This document shows positions 48,046 to 56,717 of a stretch of 64,000 nucleotides of DNA, in pieces; positions within the stretch are counted from its first letter, which is position 1, and every line of letters begins with the position of its first letter. The stretch lies in the NCBI RefSeq assembly GCF_029892515.1, contig NZ_JARXVF010000001.1, forward strand, positions 558,001-622,000. Reading direction: 5' to 3'. Under the pieces are notes generated by a model. It was not told the origin of the DNA. It did not search any database and saw only the letters and a list, made by a program, of their open reading frames with translations. The stretch is from Pseudaminobacter soli (ex Li et al. 2025) (lineage in GTDB: Bacteria > Pseudomonadota > Alphaproteobacteria > Rhizobiales > Rhizobiaceae). Made by a program: the position numbers and the translations under genes.

Positions 48046-48115
48046 CATGCGCCGGATCGATCGACCCGGCGCATGTCATAGATAGCCACGAAACGGCCGG
48101 CACGGAAGTGCCGGC
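48046..48115 (-). terminator. Two hairpins between rpoZ and rsh
   Basis: Nearest rpoZ, GCCGGCAC/GTGCCGGC (48096-48115) closes a four-base loop and is followed leftward by CGTTTCG; next, CATGCGCCGG/CCGGCGCATG (48046-48075) has a ten-base loop. T tracts are poor, so partial termination or RNA processing is more likely than a full stop. Confidence 0.5.
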
Positions 48116-48129
48116 GCACACGCAAACGA

Positions 48130-48531
48130 TCAGAAATCGTCGTTTTTCTCGGGCGCAACCAGACCCTCGATGCCGGCGAGCAGGTCTTCTTCGCTCATGC
48201 GGTCGAAGGTGATGTTCTCTTCTTCCCGATCCTCTTCGACAGCCGACACGGCAGCATCGGTCTGGTCGGTCAGCGCCTGGCCATCGGCCTCCGGCTCGTC
48301 GACCTCGACGTGCTTCTGGAGCGAGTGGATCAGGTCTTCCTTGAGGTCGCCCGGCGACAGCGTCTCGTCGGCGATCTCGCGCAGCGCGACGACCGGGTTC
48401 TTGTCGTTGTCGCGCGGAACGGTGATCGCGGCGCCCTGGGAAATCTGCCGGGCGCGATGGCCGGCCAGAAGCACCAGCTCGAAGCGGTTGTCGACCTTGT
48501 CGATGCAGTCTTCAACGGTTACGCGGGCCAT
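48130..48531 (-). CDS. rpoZ: RNA polymerase omega subunit
   Basis: A 133-residue omega: [30 protein letters not shown] is the standard opening; the second half is an acidic extension (about 85-133) usual in alphaproteobacteria. Omega promotes polymerase assembly and takes part in ppGpp binding; it precedes rsh. Confidence 0.96.
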   Translation of the reverse strand: MARVTVEDCIDKVDNRFELVLLAGHRARQISQGAAITVPRDNDKNPVVALREIADETLSPGDLKEDLIHSLQKHVEVDEPEADGQALTDQTDAAVSAVEEDREEENITFDRMSEEDLLAGIEGLVAPEKNDDF

Positions 48532-48617
48532 GGATTGCCCCTTTCATACGCAGATGTAGTGGAAAACAGGCGCGGTCAATAACCCGAACAGCGGCGAAAA
48601 ACAAGCAGGAAAGCTCT

Positions 48618-48642
48618 AACGCCTCCTTCGAAGCTCCATTCC
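48618..48642 (-). promoter_or_regulatory. EcfG-like promoter element upstream of rpoZ-rsh
   Basis: Read leftward: GGAAT, 16 bases, CGTT. It deviates from the EcfG consensus by T for C in the -35. Transcription would start near 48610, about 78 nt before rpoZ. Confidence 0.45.
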
Positions 48643-48825
48643 TAGCAACCAAAAGGCGAACAATGGATCCCCTCTATCTACCCTATCGTCAGTACGAGTT
48701 CGGGGTGCTATCGTCGAATACGCATTTTAGGAAAATTAGTTGCAAAATTGATTTGGAATAGGCAACTCCGCAGGCGGGCTGCGCGTTTTTAATGGGAATT
48801 GCGTATTCCCCAAAGGATACTTCAC

Positions 48826-49413
48826 ATGTTTGACCCGCGTGAAAAGATTGCTCTCTTTATAGATGGTGCCAATCTGTACGCTACCTCGCGCTCGCTCGGC
48901 TTCGATATCGACTATCGTAAGTTGCTTTCGAGCTTCCAGAAGCGTGGCTATCTTCTGCGTGCCTATTATTACACGGCTTTGGTTGAAGATCAGGAATATT
49001 CCTCGATCCGGCCATTGATAGACTGGCTGGATTACAACGGTTTCAAGGTGGTGACCAAGCCCGCCAAGGAGTTTACCGACTCGACCGGACGGCGCAAGAT
49101 CAAGGGCAACATGGACATCGAGTTGACGGTGGATGCGCTGGAACTGTCCGACGTGATCGACCACTATGTGATCTTCTCGGGCGACGGCGATTTCCGCACG
49201 CTGGTCGAGGCGCTGCAGCGGCGCGGCAAGAAGGTGAGCGTGGTTTCCACGATGGCCTCGCAGCCGCCGATGATCTCCGACGACCTGCGGCGGCAGGCCG
49301 ACCACTTCATCGACCTCATGACGCTGAAGAGCGAGATCGGTCGCGACCCGTCCGAGCGGCCGGTACGCAAGACCGAAGCGACTGAGCCAGAAGCGGACGG
49401 CGACGACTTCTGA
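48826..49413 (+). CDS. NYN (LabA/DUF88) domain protein
   Basis: A 195-residue PIN-like nuclease-fold protein. Acidic metal-site motifs are FIDGANLY (about 11-18), KGNMDIELTVDAL (about 95-107) and FSGDGDF (about 118-124). NYN proteins are predicted RNases or regulators (LabA). AAAGGA stands six bases before the ATG. A palindrome GGGAAT/ATTCCC lies just upstream (48794-48810). It is coupled to the next gene by a TGATG overlap. Confidence 0.87.
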   Translation: MFDPREKIALFIDGANLYATSRSLGFDIDYRKLLSSFQKRGYLLRAYYYTALVEDQEYSSIRPLIDWLDYNGFKVVTKPAKEFTDSTGRRKIKGNMDIELTVDALELSDVIDHYVIFSGDGDFRTLVEALQRRGKKVSVVSTMASQPPMISDDLRRQADHFIDLMTLKSEIGRDPSERPVRKTEATEPEADGDDF

Positions 49414-50075
49414 TGCTGCCTCTGAATGTCGAACCGCCGCACGACTGCACGCTTTGCCCACGCCTGCATGATTTCATAGCCTTATGGCGCGAACGCGAGC
49501 CGCAATGGTTCAACGGGCCCGTTCCGACATTCCTGCCGCCCGAGGGCCAGGATAGCGTCCGCTTCCTGATCGTCGGGCTGGCACCCGGCGTGCGCGGTGC
49601 AAATCGCACCGGCCGGCCTTTCACCGGCGACTATGCCGGCGACCTGCTCTACAGCACATTGATCCGCTTCGGCCTCGCGCGCGGCAAGTTCGAGGCACGC
49701 CCCGACGACAGCCTTGAACTCATCTCGACCGCCATCACCAACGCGGTGAAGTGCGTGCCACCGGAAAACAAGCCGGTCGGCTCGGAGATCAACAACTGCC
49801 GAAGGTTCCTCGGCCTCAATCTGGCACGCCTGAGAAACCTCGAAGTCGTACTCACCCTCGGCACCATCGCCCACCAGTCCACGGTGCGGGCGCTTGGAGG
49901 CCGGGTGACGGCGCACCCTTTCAGCCATGGCGGACGCCAGCAGATCGGCAAATTCACCGTGTTCTCGAGCTATCACTGCTCGCGCTACAACACCAATACC
50001 GGCCGCCTGACCGAAGAGATGTTCATGGACGTCTTCAGGCAGATTCGCGCCGAGTTGGACGGGCAGGCAAAATAG
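49413..50075 (+). CDS. Uracil-DNA glycosylase, family 5 (UdgB type)
   Basis: A 220-residue protein. Motif A GLAPGVRGANRTGRPF (about 55-70) is characteristic of family 5 enzymes, which lack the usual catalytic Asp/Asn and remove uracil, hypoxanthine and other deaminated bases. Motif B is SYHCSRYNTNTG near 189. Four cysteines (C-x2-C near 12-15, then near 113 and 128) fit a 4Fe-4S cluster. The start overlaps the NYN stop by one base. Confidence 0.87.
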   Translation: MLPLNVEPPHDCTLCPRLHDFIALWREREPQWFNGPVPTFLPPEGQDSVRFLIVGLAPGVRGANRTGRPFTGDYAGDLLYSTLIRFGLARGKFEARPDDSLELISTAITNAVKCVPPENKPVGSEINNCRRFLGLNLARLRNLEVVLTLGTIAHQSTVRALGGRVTAHPFSHGGRQQIGKFTVFSSYHCSRYNTNTGRLTEEMFMDVFRQIRAELDGQAK

Positions 50076-50100
50076 TCACTGAGCTTGGCGAGTAACCGCC

Positions 50101-50463
50101 TCACTGCTGGTGCGGATTGCCGCCCAAGCTCAGCACAACCGAAAAGCGCTGAGGGGCAAACTTTTTCGGCACTGCACTCACAGGCGGCAAACCAGTGAAG
50201 CACCGCGCGATAAGTGCGTTGAGCTCTCGAGAGACCGAACTCTGGCCGATTTTTACATCACCTATTTCACCGTTGGGAAACACGGTGAAGTTGACTTGAA
50301 TATCTCTGGAATCCTGCCGATGAGCTGCTTGGCTGATCGTCGGGTTGTGCCTTACTTGATCTATGTGCGCTTGAACCCGCTTAACGTAGGCCTCGATCGC
50401 CTCATCAGCAAAGACCACGGCAGAGCTTACCAAAAGCAAGAAGCAGCCTAAAAGAATCCGCAT
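50101..50463 (-). CDS. Small secreted protein with TonB C-terminal-like domain
   Basis: A 120-residue protein with a signal peptide (MRILLGCFLLLVSSAVVFA) and directly after it a helix and a TonB-C-like beta domain (IQVNFTVFPNGEIGDVKI, then an RCFTGLPPVS segment). It has no membrane anchor or proline-rich spacer, so it is not a working TonB. GGAGGGG lies seven bases before the chosen ATG. Function unknown. Confidence 0.75.
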   Translation of the reverse strand: MRILLGCFLLLVSSAVVFADEAIEAYVKRVQAHIDQVRHNPTISQAAHRQDSRDIQVNFTVFPNGEIGDVKIGQSSVSRELNALIARCFTGLPPVSAVPKKFAPQRFSVVLSLGGNPHQQ

Positions 50464-50540
50464 TTCATCCCCTCCCCAAAGAAGAAGATGAACAGCCGTC
50501 TTCGCTAAATCAATTCCGTTCTTTGGCGCTAGAGAGAGGT

Positions 50541-50577
50541 AGCTTGCCTGCACCGATAAACAACAGGCAAGCTACAG
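50541..50577. other. Perfect 12 bp inverted repeat after smpB
   Basis: GTAGCTTGCCTG and CAGGCAAGCTAC flank a 13-base loop, 14 bases beyond the smpB stop codon. Leftward it is followed by CTCTCTCT, not a T run, so termination is uncertain. Confidence 0.55.
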
Positions 50578-50591
50578 CTAAATCGCCTCTA

Positions 50592-51068
50592 TTAACCACG
50601 CTCCTTGAGCAGGCGACCCTTCTCGCGGTTCCAGTCGCGTTGCTTTTCGGTTTCGCGCTTGTCGTGCAGCTTCTTGCCGCGGGCGATGGCCAACAGCAGC
50701 TTGGCGCGACCTCTGTCGTTGAAGTAGATCTTCAACGGCACCATGGTCATGCCTTCGCGTTCCACCGACTGCTGCAGCCGCGCCATCTCGCGCTTGTTCA
50801 GCAGCAGCTTGCGGCGGCGGCGCGGCTCATGGTTGAAGCGATTGCCCTGCAGATATTCGGGCACGTAGGAGTTGATCAGCCAGATCTCGCCATCCTCGGC
50901 GGAGGCGTAGGACTCCTGGATGTTGGCCTGGCCCTGGCGCAGAGACTTGACCTCCGTACCGGTGAGCACGAGGCCAGCCTCCATCGTGTCGATCACCTCA
51001 TAGGAAAACCGCGCCTTGCGGTTTTCGGCGGCAATCTTGTTGTTTGGATCGGCTTTCTTATGATTCAT
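50592..51068 (-). CDS. smpB: SsrA-binding protein SmpB
   Basis: A 158-residue tmRNA partner of trans-translation. Core motifs [13 protein letters not shown] and [13 protein letters not shown] and the basic C-terminal tail ([21 protein letters not shown]) are complete. The start MNHKKADPN was chosen over an upstream TTG/ATG. It lies 25 bp after dapA. Confidence 0.95.
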   Translation of the reverse strand: MNHKKADPNNKIAAENRKARFSYEVIDTMEAGLVLTGTEVKSLRQGQANIQESYASAEDGEIWLINSYVPEYLQGNRFNHEPRRRRKLLLNKREMARLQQSVEREGMTMVPLKIYFNDRGRAKLLLAIARGKKLHDKRETEKQRDWNREKGRLLKERG

Positions 51069-51093
51069 CGGTACGCAGCGCGGCAAACCCGCG

Positions 51094-51975
51094 TCAATTG
51101 ATCAGTCCGGCGTGCTTCATAGCCGCCTCGATCCGCTCGGCCGTCGCGGCCTCGACGGTCATCAGCGGCGAACGGAGCACGTTTTCCACTTTACCCAGAC
51201 GCGACAGCGCGTATTTCGCGCCGGAAACGCCCGGCTCGAGGAAGATGGCCTTGTGCAGCGGCATGAGGAGATCCTGAATCTCCAGCGCGCGTTCCTTGTC
51301 GCCGTTGAGGGTCGCCTCCTGGAACTCCGAGCAAAGGCGCGGAGCGACATTGGACGTCACGGAGATGCAGCCGACACCGCCATGGGCGTTGAAGCCGAGC
51401 GCGGATGCATCCTCGCCGGAAAGCTGGATGAAATCCTTGCCGCAGGTCAGGCGCTGCTCGGAAACGCGCTCGACCTTGCCGGTGGCATCCTTAACGCCGA
51501 CGATGTTGGGGAAGTCGTGTGCAAGGCGGCCCATCGTCTCCGGCGACATGTCGATCACCGAGCGCGGGGGAATGTTGTAGATGATGATCGGCAGCTTGGT
51601 CGATCGAGCGACCGTCGCGAAATGCTCGTAGAGGCCACGCTGTGTCGGCTTGTTGTAATAGGGCGTCACGACCAGAACCGCATCCGCGCCAACCATTTCA
51701 GCATGCTCGACCAGTCCGACCGCTTCGGCCGTGTTGTTGGAACCGGCGCCGGCGATGACGGGAACGCGACCGTTGGCGACCTCGACACAGCTCCTCACGA
51801 CATCGCGATGTTCGTCATGCGAGAGCGTCGGCGATTCTCCGGTCGTGCCCACGGGAACCAGCCCTTTGGTGCCTTCGGCTATCTGCCACTCGACAAAGGC
51901 CCGAAAGGCTTTCTCGTCGAATCCGCCATCCGTCTGGAACGGCGTTACGAGCGCAGTCATCGAGCCTCTGAGCAT
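51094..51975 (-). CDS. dapA: 4-hydroxy-tetrahydrodipicolinate synthase
   Basis: A 293-residue TIM-barrel lyase condensing pyruvate and aspartate semialdehyde for lysine and peptidoglycan synthesis. GTTGESPTL (about 44-52), Tyr of YYNKPTQ (near 133) and Schiff-base Lys in GVKDATG (near 161) are present. The start [13 protein letters not shown] is the family start. Confidence 0.95.
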   Translation of the reverse strand: MLRGSMTALVTPFQTDGGFDEKAFRAFVEWQIAEGTKGLVPVGTTGESPTLSHDEHRDVVRSCVEVANGRVPVIAGAGSNNTAEAVGLVEHAEMVGADAVLVVTPYYNKPTQRGLYEHFATVARSTKLPIIIYNIPPRSVIDMSPETMGRLAHDFPNIVGVKDATGKVERVSEQRLTCGKDFIQLSGEDASALGFNAHGGVGCISVTSNVAPRLCSEFQEATLNGDKERALEIQDLLMPLHKAIFLEPGVSGAKYALSRLGKVENVLRSPLMTVEAATAERIEAAMKHAGLIN

Positions 51976-52112
51976 GTGTTCCAACTCTTTCCGCGACCTA
52001 TGGTTCGCAGTCCCTATTTGATGTCGCGGCTTTCTATCTGAAAACGCGGCGGCGCACCATAGTCTTGACGTGGCAGATGGTGCCGGCACACGCGCGCTGC
52101 AAGCCGATCACG

Positions 52113-52128
52113 ATAACCTTTCGTTAAC
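52113..52128 (+). promoter_or_regulatory. CtrA-like box upstream of the lytic transglycosylase gene
   Basis: ATAA-N7-TTAAC, one mismatch from the CtrA consensus, 58 bases before the start codon. Confidence 0.4.
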
Positions 52129-52185
52129 CTACTTTTCACCGACGGCGACTAGGCTTTCGGCAACCCGCTCCCAGATGTATCGTGT

Positions 52186-54234
52186 ATGGACACGGATTTT
52201 CGCATGCGAGCCAAAAGACGACACCGCTTCGCGCTGATTGGTGCGATCATGGCAATGGCGCCGGCTGGCGCCATTGGCGCAACTGTCGACGCCCAGACGA
52301 CGGCCGCGATCCCGCCCCGTCCCGGCGCCTTTGTCGATGCCGGCTCGATCGCCGTGGGCGACACAACCGTTCTCAGGAGCGGGCTCGAGGCCCTTGGTGC
52401 GCGAGACGTCACCCGTGCGCGTGCGATACGCGACACCCTGCCACAAGATTCGCTCGACCGGCACATCCTTGCCTGGGCGATCGCATTGCGCGGTGGCGAG
52501 GCCGTGCCCAGCGGCGAGATTGCCGCTGCCGCGCAGGCCCTGCCCGGCTGGCCTGGAATGGCCGCCTTGCGGCGCAACAGCGAACGCGCGCTTTTCCGGG
52601 AGAACCCCGATCCGCGAACTGTGGTGAACGCTTTTGGCGACACGCAGCCGCAAACCGCCGAAGGCGTGATCATCCTCGCCCGCTCGCAAGTCGCCCTCGA
52701 TAATGTGAAGGCCGCGCAAGCCGTGCTCTCTCCGTTCTGGCGCAGCGAAAAGCTGGAACCGAAGGACGAGATGGCGATCATCAAGGAATTCGGTGCAATC
52801 GTTCCCGCTGCTGATCATCGCTTCCGCATGGAGCGAATGCTCTATGCCCATCGCGTCAACTCGGCCTTGCGCGTGGCGAAGCTCGCCGGAGCCGAGGCGC
52901 TGGCCCAGGCGTGGAGCGCCGTGATCAAGGGCGATCACAACGCCAAAAAACTTCTCGATGCTGTGCCCGCCAAGCAGCGTTCGGCTGGCTATATGTTCGC
53001 GCAGGCGAAATATCTGCGACGCCTCAAGAACATCGAACAAGCTGCCGCCGTGATGCTGCAGGCGCCGAAGGACAAGGCCGCGCTTGTCGATCCCGATGCG
53101 TGGTGGATAGAGCGGCGTGTCCTGTCGCGCGAGCTCGTCGACAAGGGCGACATGAAGACCGCCTACCGCATCGTTGCCGCCCATGCCGCGGAAAGCCCGG
53201 CGAACGCTGTCGACGCCGAGTTCCATGCCGGCTGGTATGCCCTCCGCGGACTTCAGGATGCCAAGACCGGCGCCACGCATTTTGCACGTGTCGCCGGACT
53301 TGCCGATGGCGCCATTTCCAGCGCTCGCGGCTATTACTGGCTTGGACGCGCTGCCGAGGCAGGCGCGCCAGGCGACTCAAAGGTTTATTTCGAGCGTGCA
53401 GCAGCCTTGGGCACTACCTTCTACGGCCAGCTCGCCGCAGAACGCATCGGCCGCGGCATAGTCAAGGTAGCCTATCCGGTACCCAGTGATGCGGATCGCC
53501 GCAACTTCAATCAGCGCGAGGCGGTCCATGCCATCAAGCGCCTGGAAGAGGCCAATTTCCCAAGCCTTGCCGACACACTTTATCGCGACCTCGCCGCACA
53601 GCTGACCAGCCCGGGCGAGTTGGCGCTGCTGGCCGTGATGGCAGAGAAGCGCGACAACCACTTCCTCGCCCTGAAGGTTGGCAAGATCGCCGCTTCGCGC
53701 GGCATCGATGTCGGCGCGCTGGCGCATCCGCTCGGGGTGATCCCGGCTTCCGCCAATATTTCCAGCGCCGGCAAGGCGCTCGCCTATGCCATTGCGCGGC
53801 AGGAAAGCGAATTCAACGTTTCCGCCGTATCAGGCGCCGGCGCACGCGGCCTCTTGCAGTTGCTGCCCGGCACAGCCAAGGAAGCAGCCAAGAAGGCCGG
53901 CCTGCCCTTCTCCCAAATGCGGCTGACCACTGACCCCGGATACAATGCCGCGCTTGGTGCCACCGTCCTTGGCGAGCAGCTCAGCCGTTTCAACGGTTCC
54001 TATGTGCTGACCTTTGCGGGCTACAATGCGGGCCCGCGACGGGCGCAGGAATGGGTAAATCGCTATGGCGACCCGCGCGGCAAGGACGTCGATACCGTCG
54101 TCGACTGGATCGAGCGAATCCCCTTTGCCGAAACGCGCAGCTACATCCAGCGCGTGATGGAGAACTATCAGGTCTACAAGATGCGCCTTTCAGGCAAGTT
54201 CGACATTGCCGGCGATCTGGTCAACGGCCGTTGA
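52186..54234 (+). CDS. Soluble-type lytic murein transglycosylase (Slt70-like)
   Basis: A 682-residue periplasmic protein: signal peptide (MRAKRRHRFALIGAIMAMAPAGAIGA, starting at residue 7), a long helical superstructure of about 480 residues as in Slt70, and a C-terminal SLT domain with catalytic Glu in ARQESEFN (about 535), GLLQLLPGTA and AGYNAGP. It cleaves glycan strands with 1,6-anhydro product. The second ATG (52204) gives an equally good signal peptide and may be the true start. Confidence 0.9.
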   Translation: MDTDFRMRAKRRHRFALIGAIMAMAPAGAIGATVDAQTTAAIPPRPGAFVDAGSIAVGDTTVLRSGLEALGARDVTRARAIRDTLPQDSLDRHILAWAIALRGGEAVPSGEIAAAAQALPGWPGMAALRRNSERALFRENPDPRTVVNAFGDTQPQTAEGVIILARSQVALDNVKAAQAVLSPFWRSEKLEPKDEMAIIKEFGAIVPAADHRFRMERMLYAHRVNSALRVAKLAGAEALAQAWSAVIKGDHNAKKLLDAVPAKQRSAGYMFAQAKYLRRLKNIEQAAAVMLQAPKDKAALVDPDAWWIERRVLSRELVDKGDMKTAYRIVAAHAAESPANAVDAEFHAGWYALRGLQDAKTGATHFARVAGLADGAISSARGYYWLGRAAEAGAPGDSKVYFERAAALGTTFYGQLAAERIGRGIVKVAYPVPSDADRRNFNQREAVHAIKRLEEANFPSLADTLYRDLAAQLTSPGELALLAVMAEKRDNHFLALKVGKIAASRGIDVGALAHPLGVIPASANISSAGKALAYAIARQESEFNVSAVSGAGARGLLQLLPGTAKEAAKKAGLPFSQMRLTTDPGYNAALGATVLGEQLSRFNGSYVLTFAGYNAGPRRAQEWVNRYGDPRGKDVDTVVDWIERIPFAETRSYIQRVMENYQVYKMRLSGKFDIAGDLVNGR

Positions 54235-54307
54235 TGCCGTTGGCTTTCGGCCTATGAAAAAGAGTGCGCTGAGAATATTTGGTTTGTTGCCCGCGAAGAG
54301 GACCTGA

Positions 54308-55195
54308 ATGCTCGCCAAACAGGATTTTTCCGACTTCCACTACACATCGACGGACGGGCTACGGCTTTATGCGCGGATATATGGCGAGAACATCGTCAAC
54401 GGACCGCCCGTCGTCTGCCTGGCCGGGCTGACGCGCAACGCGCGCGACTTCCATGACCTCGCGCTTTACCTGTCTCGGCGAGCCCAGACGCCGCGCAAGA
54501 TCATCGCCTTCGATTATCGCGGGCGCGGGCAATCCGCCTATGACAAGAACTGGCAGAACTACAATGTGATCGTCGAGACGGGCGACATTCTGGCCGGCCT
54601 CGATGCATTCGAGATCGAGCGCGCCGCTTTCATCGGTACGTCGCGCGGCGGACTGATCATTCACGCCCTAGCCGCCATGCGTCCGGCTGTGCTTGCGGCC
54701 ATCGTGTTCAACGATATCGGCCCCGTGGTGGAGGGCGCAGGGCTTGCCCACATCCGCGCCTATCTCGAAAACGCGCCCAAGCCGAAGGATATCGACGACG
54801 CCGTAGCGATCCAGCGGGAAGTGCATGGCCGAGCATTCCCCGCACTCACGGCAAAGGATTGGCGCCGATTCGTCGCCGCCATCTATCGCGAAGAGAACGA
54901 CAAGCCTGTGCTCGACTTCGACACGGCCTTGCTGAGAACCATATCCGAAATGGACATGAGCCAGCCGCTGCCGGTCCTCTGGCCACAATTCGATGCACTT
55001 TGCGATGTGCCCATTCTTGCGATCCGGGGCCAGAACTCCAGACTGCTTTCCATAGAAACACTAGCGGAGATGGCGCGCCGCCACCCCGACATCGAAACCG
55101 TGACTGTGGCCGGGCAAGGCCATGCGCCCTTGCTCGAAACCGGCGATCTGCCGAAACGCATTGCGGCATTCCTCGATAGGGCGATGCCGAGCTGA
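54308..55195 (+). CDS. Alpha/beta hydrolase
   Basis: A 295-residue alpha/beta hydrolase: GRGQS oxyanion region (about 78-82), nucleophile Ser in GTSRGG (about 102-107) and catalytic His in GQGHAP (about 277). The chain length and DGLRLYARIYG opening resemble general esterase/haloperoxidase-like hydrolases; substrate unknown. GAGGA is seven bases before the ATG. The next feature is the tRNA gene. Confidence 0.87.
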   Translation: MLAKQDFSDFHYTSTDGLRLYARIYGENIVNGPPVVCLAGLTRNARDFHDLALYLSRRAQTPRKIIAFDYRGRGQSAYDKNWQNYNVIVETGDILAGLDAFEIERAAFIGTSRGGLIIHALAAMRPAVLAAIVFNDIGPVVEGAGLAHIRAYLENAPKPKDIDDAVAIQREVHGRAFPALTAKDWRRFVAAIYREENDKPVLDFDTALLRTISEMDMSQPLPVLWPQFDALCDVPILAIRGQNSRLLSIETLAEMARRHPDIETVTVAGQGHAPLLETGDLPKRIAAFLDRAMPS

Positions 55196-55453
55196 GAGCC
55201 CCCTCACCTCACCCCCCGAACCTCGGCGGCTGTTCATCCGGTCGGTGGCATTGACGTCGAGATTCGACAAAGTCGGTGAACGAACATGCGCACGATTCGA
55301 GAATTTTGGGCCGAAAATCCGCCTTCGGGCCGACATCGTAGGCTTGCCCGAGAGCTGCCCGCGACCTTTCCGCACTTTGTTGCGCTTTTTTTCGCCAATC
55401 GTCGCGATAGCTTATTGCTTGTCCGCGTCCTTTTCATTATCCAGCGAAGCGCC

Positions 55454-55544
55454 GGAGAGGTGGCCGAGTGGTCGAAGGCGCTCCCCTGCTAAGGGAGTAG
55501 AGGTCAAAAGCTTCTCGTGGGTTCGAATCCCATCCTCTCCGCCA
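55454..55544 (+). tRNA. tRNA-Ser (anticodon GCU)
   Basis: The 91-base sequence folds as a type II tRNA: acceptor GGAGAGG/CCTCTCC with encoded CCA, D-loop GTGGCCGAGTGGTCGAAGG, anticodon arm CTCCCCTGCTAAGGGAG with GCT, an extended variable arm (AGAGGTCAAAAGCTTCTC) and TTCGAATCC T-loop. It reads AGC and AGU serine codons. Confidence 0.97.
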
Positions 55545-55786
55545 GTTTTGCGACTGGCTGTTAAACGGTTTCCGGCGCCGTTTCCAAAATTGAAACTCTC
55601 ACCAGCGCACGAGCATCGGCTATCGCCGCCGACTGCTGACGCGTCCACTCGCCAGCGAATCCCTAACCGGTGGAGGCACCATGTTGGCCGCCGCTGCATA
55701 GTTGTGAACGGGGCCGGCTCTTTTAGCGGTAATGCGGCGCGTTACATCTCTTCCTTGGAACCTTAAACCCACCAGGGAGAACGATC

Positions 55787-56215
55787 ATGGTCAAACCGCT
55801 TTCCGAAAGCCTCGCTGAGATGTCTGCCCACGCGAAAGATGCCGAAGACCATATTGCCGCGGCACAAAAGGAAGCTCACGACAAAATCGTCGCTCGAAGG
55901 GAGAAATCCCGCGCCACCGTGGAGGCATCGATAGCGAAAGTGAATCAGGACATGCACGCCGTCGGCAACACCCTCGCCGATAAATGGAAGACGCTGCAGG
56001 CGAAAATCGCCGCGGATAAGGCGGCGCTCAAGGCTAGGATTGACGAGAAGAAGCACGAGAAGGACGTCAAGCACGCCGAAAACCACGCCAAGGCACTGGA
56101 AGCGGAGGCGTCGCTGGCGATCGACTATGCCGTCGCATCGATCGACCAGGCCGAACTGGCCGTCTACGATGCCATTGTTGCTCGCGCTGAGTCAGACAAG
56201 ACGAAGAGATCCTGA
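55787..56215 (+). CDS. Hypothetical protein, charged coiled-coil
   Basis: A 142-residue, almost wholly alpha-helical protein rich in Ala, Lys, Glu and Asp with heptad-like patterns over residues 15-110 and no hydrophobic segment or signal. It looks like an apolipoprotein/late-embryogenesis-like helical protein. AGGGAGAA precedes the ATG and a strong terminator follows. No family recognised. It lies 243 bp after tRNA-Ser. Confidence 0.72.
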   Translation: MVKPLSESLAEMSAHAKDAEDHIAAAQKEAHDKIVARREKSRATVEASIAKVNQDMHAVGNTLADKWKTLQAKIAADKAALKARIDEKKHEKDVKHAENHAKALEAEASLAIDYAVASIDQAELAVYDAIVARAESDKTKRS

Positions 56216-56246
56216 ACGTCGGGACGATTGTCACAATCATACGCGC

Positions 56247-56290
56247 CATGCTGGGAGCCCACCTGAAAAGCGGGCTCCCAGCATGTTTTC
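56247..56290 (+). terminator. Intrinsic terminator after the coiled-coil gene
   Basis: CATGCTGGGAGCCC and GGGCTCCCAGCATG form a perfect 14 bp stem with an 11-base loop, followed by TTTTC. Confidence 0.93.
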
Positions 56291-56385
56291 CGGCCTGCTT
56301 CGGGTCGAGAGATCCTTTGGACTCCCGGCATTTGCATCAAATGCCACTGTGGATATTGAAATTCGTGTAAGGGAATCGGCGCCCA

Positions 56386-56604
56386 ATGCTCCCCATGAGC
56401 ACACAAGACCGATACGACGTCATCATGGACCCCACGGACACTTGGACCGTGTGGGATCTTAACAACGACGAACCCGCCATGTTTGGCGATCATGTCCTCG
56501 CGGCGCTGACGCAGGTCGAGGCCATGGCTGCGCGCGACGTGATGAACGATGCCTGGCGCCGTCTTCAGGAAAGCGCGCTGAGCAAGCGCATCGACGCCGC
56601 ATGA
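56386..56604 (+). CDS. Small hypothetical protein, 72 residues
   Basis: A 72-residue acidic soluble protein with a Trp-rich N-terminal half (DTWTVWDLNND) and a helical C-terminus. AGGGAA lies 11 bases before the ATG at 56386; another ATG three codons later (56395) has poorer spacing. Function unknown. Confidence 0.6.
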   Translation: MLPMSTQDRYDVIMDPTDTWTVWDLNNDEPAMFGDHVLAALTQVEAMAARDVMNDAWRRLQESALSKRIDAA

Positions 56605-56717
56605 TTGATTAGGAGCGGCCGAGCCGACGCGCTTGGCCGATATAACTATAATGTGAAGTCGAGTTGATACCCTGCAGCGATGACTGTCGGAAGCTGTCGC
56701 TGCAACCGTCGTGGACG

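Noticed and set aside
52186-54234. Possible phage lysozyme or island gene
   Set aside because: The long helical N-terminus and signal peptide match the housekeeping Slt70-like family and base use is that of its neighbours.
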